The notes below the pieces were generated by a model. It had not been told where the DNA came from. It did not search any database and was given only the letters and a program-made list of their open reading frames with translations. A stretch of 6,372 bases of DNA from an uncultured bacterium (GTDB lineage: Bacteria; Verrucomicrobiota; Kiritimatiellia; RFP12; UBA1067): assembly GCA_946401765.1 (NCBI GenBank), contig CAMIVJ010000170.1:1-6372 (forward strand). Reading direction: 5' to 3'. The translations under genes were made by a program, and so were the position numbers. Positions 1 to 6,364 of the stretch are shown here, one piece after another; positions within the stretch are counted from its first letter, which is position 1, and every line of letters starts with the position of its first letter.

Positions 1-89
1 ATGAGGTATGCCTGGATCGTGTTCCAGTGCCTGCCAAGCCTGTATGGCGGCATTTTAGGGAGGTTGGGCCGTTCGTCTTGTGCTTTCAT
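1..89 (-). CDS. Possible 5' end of a divergent unrecognised gene (partial)
   Basis: Read on the minus strand, an ATG at 89 opens a frame that stays open to the window edge, giving 29 codons that begin MKAQDERPNLPKMPPYRLGR. The composition (charged, proline-rich start, then RLGRHWNTIQAYL) looks like a soluble protein N-terminus, and the DNA just upstream (90-125) is AT-rich as expected of a promoter region. There is no good Shine-Dalgarno sequence in front of the ATG. I do not recognise the family. The plus-strand frames here also stay open for about 34 codons, so chance is a real alternative. If real, this gene is divergent from the large surface-protein gene and shares its upstream region. 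Confidence 0.3.
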   Translation of the reverse strand, partial: MKAQDERPNLPKMPPYRLGRHWNTIQAYL

Positions 90-185
90 GCCTATAGCAT
101 AGCATAAAACTGGATAAAATCAAGACGGAAACAAGGAAATATGAAGTTATCCCCACACCCCCTCAAAGAAATTGCATTTTTCCCC

Positions 186-214
186 TTGCGCCGGAAGCGC
201 GGATTTGGCATAAT
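186..214 (+). promoter_or_regulatory. Candidate sigma70-type promoter of the surface-protein gene
   Basis: TTGCGC (186-191), a 17-nt spacer and CATAAT (209-214) resemble -35 and -10 boxes. The -10 matches the TATAAT consensus at five of six positions and the spacing is ideal; the -35 is weak, matching only its TTG. A start near 221 would give a leader of about 110 nt that contains the stem-loop at 252-286. The more AT-rich stretch at 90-130 is an alternative site. Prediction by eye only. Confidence 0.35.
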
Positions 215-251
215 GGTTGTGCTGAATCTTTCAGCCGCGCAGATGTGGTTT

Positions 252-286
252 TGCGAGTTCCCTCAGGCCGCGCGGCCTGGCTCGCA
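252..286 (+). other. Structured leader: GC-rich stem-loop
   Basis: The 16 bases at 264-279 (CAGGCCGCGCGGCCTG) form a perfect palindrome. Outside it, TGCGAG (252-257) pairs exactly with CTCGCA (281-286). In RNA this gives two 6-bp stems separated by an asymmetric internal bulge (six bases on the 5' side, one on the 3' side) and capped by GCGC. It lies 46 nt before the preferred start codon and after the candidate promoter. It has no following T-run, so it is not a standard intrinsic terminator. It could be an mRNA stabiliser, a protein-binding palindrome in DNA, or incidental in GC-rich sequence. Confidence 0.45.
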
Positions 287-319
287 GACGGCGCGGAAGA
301 GGGGTTTTGCAACTACCTC

Positions 320-325
320 AGGTGG
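320..325 (+). promoter_or_regulatory. Ribosome binding site that favours the 332 start
   Basis: AGGTGG sits 6 nt before ATG 332, the same spacing as the clear AAGGAGG of the convergent gene. A second possible site, AGGAAAA (340-346), lies 6 nt before an in-frame ATG at 353. Either start leaves an intact signal peptide, so the choice changes the product by only seven residues. Confidence 0.5.
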
Positions 326-331
326 AAATCC

Positions 332-3300
332 ATGGCAACAGGAAAAGATCTCATGTTGAAAGCCATATGCGGGGAAGCCGCCGTCGCGGCGTTCGCCACG
401 TTGACCATCGCCTTGGCGGGACTGTCCGCCGCAGGCGCTACGCTCAATGACGGCCTGGCGGTGTATCTGCCGTTCAATGGCGACATGGCGAACAAATCGA
501 CGTCTGGCGTCGCCGTGCAGGCCGCGCCCGAGCCGTCCGCCACGTGCGCCACGCTCGTCAATAACGGCTTTGTGGGCCAGTGCCTTGACATCACGACGTC
601 GGGATCGGACTACGGCTACCTCAAACTGCCCGGCACCGACGCCGGCTCGCTGGCATATCCGAACAACAAGACCTTCTCCGCCATTCTCTGGCTGAGGCGC
701 AGCGTGAACTGGACAAGCGACCCGATCGTTTTCGGTAACAACAGCTGGGCCGGAAAGGAAAAAGGATTCATATTTGCGGCCGCACAGGGCGGCAAGTCCC
801 ACGTCAACATGCATGCCGCCGACGGCAGCAACCGCTTCGATTTGTACTTCGACTGGGAGGCAACCGGAATCTGGACTTTCTACGCCGTGGTCGGCGACAA
901 TGGCACCTTCAGGGTATATCAGGGCAAGAGTGCCGCCGATAGCGCCCTGGGCAAGCAGACCACCACGCTCGCAAACTTCACCCTTGCGACCGGCTACCCG
1001 TTCTGCATCGGGCAGAGGCCGACGGATTTTGCCTACTCCGCCAAATTCACCGGCGCAATCGACGACTTCGCGCTCTGGAACCGAGCCCTCACAGAAGAGG
1101 AGATTCAGCGCATCTACGAGTGCGGCAGAGCGGGCATGGAACTCGGCGATGTCCTGAAGATCGACGCGCACGACGAGCCCACGATGACGGTTGACGCGAG
1201 CGACAACGATTCCGTGACTTTATCCTTCGGCGGCCGCCGCACGCAGCCGCTTGCGCTCTGCCTTGCGTACGGCGCGGCGGACGGCGGCGCCGACAAGTAC
1301 GCATGGACTTCGTTCAGCAACCTGACCGAGGTCGCCGTCGGCGACGCGAGCTACACGTTCACCGTCCCGGCCTGGATGAAGACCAACCTTCGCTACCGCT
1401 TCTTCCTGATGCAGACGAACAGCCTTCCGTACGCAAAGGAAGTGAAATACGTGAAGTCCGCCGGCACTTCGTACATCGACACGGGCGTCGCCCCGCGCCG
1501 CTGGATGACAGCCGAGTTCGACGTAATGCCGGAGTCGCAGAACGGCACGTGGGACTGGATGTTCGGCGCAATGGCGTCCGACAAGGCGTCCAACTTCGGG
1601 CTGGCGCATTCTCCTCAGGATTTGTGGCACCTCGAAGTGAGCGGCGTCAACCAGAAGCCTTCGGGCGCCACGCTCGGAGAACTGCATCATCTCAAGTTCA
1701 ACGCGGTTCTGTCAAGCTTCGACGGCGTCCTCTACACGCCGATGGTCGATATGGCTCACTTCGTCGAGAGCGGATGGACCGTCAACCTGTTTCGCAATGT
1801 CAAGAACGGCTCGCAGTACGACCAGACGCTGAAGGGATGGTTCGAATCGTTCGCGATCTATATGCCCGAGCGCAAGGTGCGCGACTTCAAGCCCGTGGTT
1901 GACGGAAACGGCACGGCCGGCATGTTCGACGCCGTGACGTGCCGGTTCTACCCTAGCGCCAGCGCCGCCGCGTTGACGGCAGGCGAGGATCTCGATCCCC
2001 TGCGCTATGGATGGGTGCGCGCCGTCACCGGCGGCGACGCATTTGTCGCCATTGCCGACGCCACGCCCGTCGCGGCAGCATACACGGGGGGCGGGGCTGA
2101 TCCTCTCGACCTTTCCGACTCCGGCAACTGGACGTGCTACAACCTGAACGGCCAGGAGATACGGGATGGCGTTCCCACGTCCGAGACGGCCGTCACGGTG
2201 AGCGGTGCGACGCGCTTTGCCGTCCCTGAGCCAACGGTGTGGCGTTCGATAAAGTTCGAGGGAGCCGCGCTGCAGGCCGATGCTGACATGCGCGGCATGG
2301 ATCTTTCGAAGGTTGTGGCGGGCTCGTCAATCGACCTCCAGGGGCATGCGCTGCAGATTGCCGGCTTTGACGGGGAGATGACGGCTTCGGTTGCGGTGAC
2401 GGACTCGTCCGCGAACGCCTCCAGCCCGGGCGTGCTCACGATAGACGTCCCTGCAAACAAGATTTTCGCGGGCGGGTCCCTTGCCTTGAGCGGCAATCTC
2501 AGGCTTGCGAAGACGGGCGCAGGCATGTATGCGGCGTCGGCCGCGAACACGTACACGGGCGGAACGTACGTGCCGGCCGGAACGCTGCGCCTTGGCGCGG
2601 AACTGGCGGCATGTCTCGGCTCCGGACTTGTCACGGTCGGCGACGGCACGGAAACGGGCGCGACGATCGACGCATACGCCTTCGACATGAACGGCGCCGG
2701 CTCTGCCGGGCTCGTTCTCGCCGGCGGAACGATCACCAGTTCGAGGGCGACAGGAAATGCCATTATGCTTCCTTTGAGGCTGACCGTCGCCGATGCCGAT
2801 TCGTACATCACGTATGGCGCCTTCTCCGCTGGGCATGACATGAACGTTCCCGTGGGGGCCACATGGAACCTTGGCGGCAGGACATTGCTGCTCACCCTCA
2901 ACGGCCAGGATCCGGACATGGGAGCCTGCGAGCTGCTCACGTCCGGAGAAGGAGCATGGACGATGAGCAACGGGACGTTCAGGGTGGCCGTCAAGCTGGA
3001 AAACACCACGACGAAGACGGGGTGGCTGCATATCCGCGGGCTGAACGGAAAGGACGGCCTCAGCCTTGACATCGGCAATTCCGATCCGCGCCTCAATTAC
3101 ATAAGGAACAACGTGTCCCAGACTTCGTCCGTGTGGAACTTCACGTCGTCAACGCCTCTCAACAAATCTGTCGTCAGCGACGGGACTTCGGTGTTGGAAA
3201 TATACGGCACATACACGCCAAACTCCGCATACGCATTCAGGATGATGATGATGGACGGTTCGGCGATAGATCTCACGTCCAAGACCGGCGCGTGGAGCAC

Positions 3301-3553
3301 GGCGGTCGCCAAGGGCGTGCCCTTGGCGTTCTCGGAGAATGCCAGGATCACGGTAAACCTTGCGGGACGCACCGACCTGAAGACGATTGCGAAGTCGGGA
3401 AGCCCCTATGTCGTCACATGGTCGACGAGGCCGGCGGCTACGACGACGTTCGCCCTCGATGCGGCGACTGCTGCGGCCGGGTACAAGTGCGAAGTCACAG
3501 ACGCAGGGCTGAAATTGTTTAGGCCCATGGGCATTGTGATCATCGTGAAGTGA
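332..3553 (+). CDS. Secreted multidomain surface protein: LamG fold, YIDTG jelly roll, autotransporter-associated repeat
   Basis: The product is about 1073 residues. Residues 1-36 are a signal peptide with a hydrophobic core and a likely cleavage after SAAGA. Residues 38-274 form a LamG/concanavalin A-like domain: it opens GLAVYLPFNGD and ends with the diagnostic GAIDDFALWNRALTEEEI. Residues 275-371 look like a beta-sandwich linker. Residues 371-551 are a second jelly-roll type module with the signature YVKSAGTSYIDTGV and a closing FDAVTCRFYP. Residues 584-755 look like autotransporter passenger sequence (GNWTCYNLNG, then the repeat NTYTGGTYVPAGTLRLG); the rest is beta-rich, ending FRPMGIVIIVK. 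No catalytic motif and no C-terminal outer-membrane barrel are visible. The likely role is an exported glycan-binding or adhesive surface protein; the ligand is unknown. The start could instead be 353, while an extension to GTG 245 would put a charged, non-signal segment in front of the signal peptide and is unlikely. Confidence 0.88.
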   Translation: MATGKDLMLKAICGEAAVAAFATLTIALAGLSAAGATLNDGLAVYLPFNGDMANKSTSGVAVQAAPEPSATCATLVNNGFVGQCLDITTSGSDYGYLKLPGTDAGSLAYPNNKTFSAILWLRRSVNWTSDPIVFGNNSWAGKEKGFIFAAAQGGKSHVNMHAADGSNRFDLYFDWEATGIWTFYAVVGDNGTFRVYQGKSAADSALGKQTTTLANFTLATGYPFCIGQRPTDFAYSAKFTGAIDDFALWNRALTEEEIQRIYECGRAGMELGDVLKIDAHDEPTMTVDASDNDSVTLSFGGRRTQPLALCLAYGAADGGADKYAWTSFSNLTEVAVGDASYTFTVPAWMKTNLRYRFFLMQTNSLPYAKEVKYVKSAGTSYIDTGVAPRRWMTAEFDVMPESQNGTWDWMFGAMASDKASNFGLAHSPQDLWHLEVSGVNQKPSGATLGELHHLKFNAVLSSFDGVLYTPMVDMAHFVESGWTVNLFRNVKNGSQYDQTLKGWFESFAIYMPERKVRDFKPVVDGNGTAGMFDAVTCRFYPSASAAALTAGEDLDPLRYGWVRAVTGGDAFVAIADATPVAAAYTGGGADPLDLSDSGNWTCYNLNGQEIRDGVPTSETAVTVSGATRFAVPEPTVWRSIKFEGAALQADADMRGMDLSKVVAGSSIDLQGHALQIAGFDGEMTASVAVTDSSANASSPGVLTIDVPANKIFAGGSLALSGNLRLAKTGAGMYAASAANTYTGGTYVPAGTLRLGAELAACLGSGLVTVGDGTETGATIDAYAFDMNGAGSAGLVLAGGTITSSRATGNAIMLPLRLTVADADSYITYGAFSAGHDMNVPVGATWNLGGRTLLLTLNGQDPDMGACELLTSGEGAWTMSNGTFRVAVKLENTTTKTGWLHIRGLNGKDGLSLDIGNSDPRLNYIRNNVSQTSSVWNFTSSTPLNKSVVSDGTSVLEIYGTYTPNSAYAFRMMMMDGSAIDLTSKTGAWSTAVAKGVPLAFSENARITVNLAGRTDLKTIAKSGSPYVVTWSTRPAATTTFALDAATAAAGYKCEVTDAGLKLFRPMGIVIIVK

Positions 3554-3589
3554 CAGGCCGTCTAGGAGACATGCGAGAAACTGTCTGCC

Positions 3590-3778
3590 ATGCGACGCCC
3601 AAGGAACTTTCAAACGGACAGATGCCGCCACCTGGTAAGCCGGGTGGCCCACCTCGCCTTTTACCTGATCAAGGATGTGCCGCTTGCGGCGGCGGGTTTC
3701 GTTTCATCCGAAGGAGCCCCCCATTCGCCGCAGCGAACATATCGCTTGACTGCGAAGGGAAGGAGGGCTCTTGCATGA
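3590..3778 (+). pseudogene. Relic of a REP-associated tyrosine transposase (RAYT, Y1_Tnp/IS200-like), internally deleted
   Basis: The first 26 codons read MRRPRNFQTDRCRHLVSRVA followed by HLAFYL, which closely resembles the N-terminus of RAYT-type transposases as I know them (RPRN...CYHLVSRVAHRAFYL). After about codon 30 the similarity stops. The frame continues through an alanine-rich stretch to a tail, RTYRLTAKGRRALA, that may be the old C-terminus. Only 62 codons remain, against roughly 150-350 for intact members. The HxH metal motif and the catalytic tyrosine region are absent, so it cannot transpose. The usual Tyr before His-Leu-Val is Arg here, which fits decay. No Shine-Dalgarno sequence lies at proper distance (AGGAG is 21 nt upstream). 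It sits 36 bp after the surface-protein stop and just before a REP-like hairpin, the usual company of such genes. That the tail belongs to the same ancestor is inference. Confidence 0.6.
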
Positions 3779-3807
3779 AGTTACTCCACCACTCCCACTC
3801 CACCAAT

Positions 3808-3828
3808 GGGGTCAGACCCTCTGGCCCC
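3808..3828. repeat. REP-like hairpin with GGGTCAGACCC core
   Basis: GGGGTCAGA (3808-3816) pairs with TCTGGCCCC (3820-3828) over nine base pairs, with one G-T wobble and a CCC loop. The core GGGTCAGACCC (3809-3819) is also a near-perfect palindrome by itself. From memory, GGGTCTGACCC-type palindromes are common near RAYT genes, and a RAYT relic ends 29 bp away. It lies between two convergent genes, so it could also help end transcription from either side. Neither strand has a T-run after it, so it is not a textbook intrinsic terminator. Only one copy is in the window, so the repeat status is inferred. Confidence 0.45.
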
Positions 3829-3868
3829 CCTCTGCTCCTTCGGCAACATTATATCATTTTACGGCGGT

Positions 3869-6313
3869 TCACGGGACGAGCCAAAGCCCGAACAGGCCTC
3901 CGGCCATGTTGCCGGGCTTGGCGGCCAGTTTCACCTCGACCGTCTTTTTGCCCTTCAGCAACTCTTCGGGAACGGGCATCTCCACGAACCTGAAGCCATG
4001 CCGCCCGTAATCCTTGAGCTTCTCGGTGTGGATCGTGACGCCGTCCACCTGCACGTCGAACGCCCTGTTCCCGAACTCGCGCTTGTAGTATTCCGCCACG
4101 AGAGTCCGTCCGCCGGGCTTGCCGCCGACGGCAAGCCTGTAGCTGAAAGAGCCGCCTGGAAGCGCGTGACGCCATCTGTAGTCGCCGTACTTTCCGTACA
4201 GCCCGGCGCCGGACGCGGTTTTCACTCCGGCGAGGCCATGCGCCTTCTCCGAGCCCTCGTCGCCGATCTTCACGCTGTCCGTCGCACGGCTCGAAAGGCC
4301 GGCCTCCTTCGCGGCGGCCTCGGCGAACGCCCGCTCCTCCTCTTCGCTTAGCATCCTGAAGTAAGTGTGGTAATGGCTGAAATGCAGGTCGTAGATCGGC
4401 TTCAGGATGATTTCGCTTCCCACCAGACGGAACGCGATCGCCCCGCACGCAGTGCGCTCAAGGCATGATGCCGGGTCTGCGAACGCCCCTGGCGGAACGG
4501 TCGGCATAGGCACTCGCCCGTCTCGCTTCCAGCTTGACGTTGGACTGCTCGCCGGCCGGGCGATGTAGTCGCCCGGCTTCATCCCACCGCTTCCGCAGTC
4601 GCCCACGAGAAGCGTCGGCCCGTAGTAGAACGCAATGTACTCCTTCGACCCCCTCAGCCTCTCTGCCCGCAAGGACATCGGGAACTCCACTTCGATGCGG
4701 TCGCCCGCCTTCCATCTGCGGGCGATTTCGACGCATCCCGCTCCCGCGCGCGTCTGCCGTTCGCCGTTCACGTAGACCGCAAACCCCTCGCCGGCCCACG
4801 CCGGGCGACGCACCTTGACGGTGAAGGCCGCGTCCGCGCCGACGGCGTCCACCTTTATGCACGAGGTTTCACCGTAGGGGAACGCCGTGTCCTGCCGCAG
4901 TTTCACGCCGCGCTCCCTCCAGTCGAGGGTGGCGGGCGCGAAAAGCTGCACCGTCACGGCGCTATCGTCCGGCGCATGGGTGAACACCATCTGCGCGTAT
5001 TTGCCCGGCGCCTCGAACCCCGTGCCTGTGCAGCACCACATGGAGTCGAACTCGTCCGAATAGGTGCGCGACGCGCCCGGCTTCACGGGAGTGTAGTAGA
5101 TCGCGCGGCCCAGCACGGGGTCGTGCGTGGAAAGCAGGTGGTCGAAGAGGACGCGCTCGTAGAAGTCGATCTTGTCCGGCGACGGCTCCGTCTGGAACAG
5201 CGCCTCGGTCTGCCGGAGCATGTTCACGGAGTTGCAGGACTCCGGGCCGCCGTCGAGGAAGAGCTTCTCCTTGAACATCGCCTCGGGGAAAAGATGCTCG
5301 CCCAGCGTGTTTCCGCCGTTCGCCCACGAATGCAAGCCGGAGAACGCGCGCCATGCGTTTGAAATCGCCTTGTGCAGCCGCTCCTCGCCGGTGACGCGGT
5401 AGACGCGCTCGAAGCCAGTGTACTTCGGTATCTCGTTGTTCCCGTGGTGGAAATCGAGATGCGAAAGCCTCCCGTCGGCGAGCGGTGCGAGGGCGCGTTC
5501 GTGGCATAGGCGCCTGGCCCAGCGGCGGTACTTCTCGTCGCCCGTCATCAAAAACGCCTCCACGTACGTTTCAGGCATGGACCCGCTCTCGCAGTCGAGG
5601 AGCTTTTGCAGCTGCGCGTCGGAAAGCCTGTCCACGACCTTCCCGCCGAACCAGTCGGAAAGGCGCAGGAACACGCGCCTCGCCTTCTCGCTTCCGGTTG
5701 CGACATGGACGCGGTAAAGGCCGATGAGCAGTTTGTTCAACGTGTAGACCGGCGCGAAATGGCCGTTCACCATGTATCCGTATTGCGACTTTGGACTGTA
5801 TACGAGGTCGATCTTGCCGGAGGCGATCTCGTCGAAAAGACCCTGCCGCCCCTTTATCGCGAGCGCGTATCCGTCCCCGTAGGCGTTTTGCACGGCCTCC
5901 AGCTCGTCCACTATGTATTCGAGCCTTCGCTTCAGTTCTTCGTCGCCGGTGGCCTCCACCGTCATGGCCGCCCCGGCCATGTAGAAGCCGAGTATCGCGC
6001 CCGGCAGGTCGAGCAAGTGCCTCGGCGACTCCCAGCCGCCGTATTGCGCGGCCTTCGGCTTCAGGCCGGCCTCGCTGCGGAAGCGGCTCAACATCCGATC
6101 CGGCTCCAGGCGCAGAAGGTACTTGCGGTTCTGCTCCTGCTGCCACTGGAGCGGCCCGCCGGTGAGGCGCACCCGGCTCAACGGGAACAAAGCCTCGGCG
6201 GACGGAACGAAGCCCGCCCCGCCGGCCGCGCACGACTGCAGCACTCCGCACGCCGCGACTGCGGCAAACGCCGCCACGGCGTCGCCAAGAATTGCCTTTG
6301 ATGTTATTTGCAT
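3869..6313 (-). CDS. GH127/DUF1680 superfamily glycoside hydrolase lipoprotein (beta-L-arabinofuranosidase-like)
   Basis: The 814-residue product starts with a signal peptide and a likely lipobox, LQSC (Cys28; VAAC at Cys22 is an alternative), so it is probably membrane-anchored. Residues ~42-445 are the (alpha/alpha)6 catalytic domain of the GH127/GH146 kind, opening FPLSRVRLTGGPLQW. The zinc-cysteine centre is intact: Glu358 and Cys360 in ESCNS, Cys427 and Cys428 in MWCCTGTGFE. Cys427 matches the nucleophile of HypBA1, and Glu339 (NGGNTLGEH) matches the proposed acid/base. Residues ~446-650 form the beta-sandwich part, ending ILKPIYDLHFSHYHTYF. Residues ~675-814 form an extra beta-rich C-terminal domain resembling DUF6805 (from VKIGDEGSE to GGLFGLWLVP). 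Family histidines are missing at Ala106, Phe110 and Asn193, so the natural sugar may not be L-arabinofuranose. The start is fixed by AAGGAGG six bases upstream. The gene stands alone here, converging on the surface-protein gene. Confidence 0.9.
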   Translation of the reverse strand: MQITSKAILGDAVAAFAAVAACGVLQSCAAGGAGFVPSAEALFPLSRVRLTGGPLQWQQEQNRKYLLRLEPDRMLSRFRSEAGLKPKAAQYGGWESPRHLLDLPGAILGFYMAGAAMTVEATGDEELKRRLEYIVDELEAVQNAYGDGYALAIKGRQGLFDEIASGKIDLVYSPKSQYGYMVNGHFAPVYTLNKLLIGLYRVHVATGSEKARRVFLRLSDWFGGKVVDRLSDAQLQKLLDCESGSMPETYVEAFLMTGDEKYRRWARRLCHERALAPLADGRLSHLDFHHGNNEIPKYTGFERVYRVTGEERLHKAISNAWRAFSGLHSWANGGNTLGEHLFPEAMFKEKLFLDGGPESCNSVNMLRQTEALFQTEPSPDKIDFYERVLFDHLLSTHDPVLGRAIYYTPVKPGASRTYSDEFDSMWCCTGTGFEAPGKYAQMVFTHAPDDSAVTVQLFAPATLDWRERGVKLRQDTAFPYGETSCIKVDAVGADAAFTVKVRRPAWAGEGFAVYVNGERQTRAGAGCVEIARRWKAGDRIEVEFPMSLRAERLRGSKEYIAFYYGPTLLVGDCGSGGMKPGDYIARPASSPTSSWKRDGRVPMPTVPPGAFADPASCLERTACGAIAFRLVGSEIILKPIYDLHFSHYHTYFRMLSEEEERAFAEAAAKEAGLSSRATDSVKIGDEGSEKAHGLAGVKTASGAGLYGKYGDYRWRHALPGGSFSYRLAVGGKPGGRTLVAEYYKREFGNRAFDVQVDGVTIHTEKLKDYGRHGFRFVEMPVPEELLKGKKTVEVKLAAKPGNMAGGLFGLWLVP

Positions 6314-6319
6314 TGCATT

Positions 6320-6326
6320 CCTCCTT
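6320..6326 (-). promoter_or_regulatory. Strong ribosome binding site of the GH127-like gene
   Basis: On the minus strand AAGGAGG lies six bases before ATG 6313. A second ATG at 6318 is only one base from the site and out of frame, so 6313 is the start. Confidence 0.85.
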
Positions 6327-6358
6327 GATGTGATTGACTGCCGTCATTTGCTCTGTTT

Positions 6359-6364
6359 AGCATA
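6359..6364 (-). promoter_or_regulatory. Candidate -10 box of the GH127-like gene
   Basis: TATGCT on the minus strand would place the transcript start near 6352 and give a leader of about 40 nt. The matching -35 box would lie beyond the window edge, so this cannot be completed. The same TATGCT string occurs twice on the minus strand at 96-106, ahead of the possible divergent gene. Confidence 0.25.

Noticed and set aside
139..156. Similarity between ATGAAGTTATCCCC near 141 and ATGAAGTTACTCC near 3776
   Set aside because: Only nine bases match before the sequences become C-rich and drift. That is too short to claim a repeat.
245..331. Extension of the surface-protein frame to GTG 245
   Set aside because: It would place a charged, non-hydrophobic segment before a good signal peptide and would make the stem-loop coding; AGGTGG supports 332.
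141..359. Small plus-strand frame of 72 codons (MKLSPHPLKEIAFF...) with AAGGA before its ATG, ending in TGA just after ATG 353
   Set aside because: The layout hints at translational coupling, but the peptide resembles no protein I know, its composition changes halfway, and the best promoter candidate lies inside it.
263..1171. Long minus-strand frame of 302 codons under the LamG region, and similar long frames at 2137-3096 and 3149-3652
   Set aside because: They are antisense shadows of a GC-rich coding gene. Their translations are rich in Arg, Ala, Gly and Pro and show no domain.
3679..3706. GCCGCTTGCGGC followed by GGCGGGTTTCGTTTC as a terminator
   Set aside because: The loop is too small for the full stem and the T-run is broken. 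It also lies inside the relic frame, so I do not call it.
3776..3993. Plus-strand frame starting MKLLHHSHSTNGVRPSG with AAGGAGG shortly upstream
   Set aside because: It runs through the hairpin and then antisense into the 3' end of the GH127-like gene, and the peptide is low-complexity and arginine/proline-rich. Most likely chance.
5606..6301. Plus-strand frame of 231 codons opposite the GH127-like gene
   Set aside because: It is an antisense shadow; the opposite strand has a full conserved enzyme with catalytic motifs.
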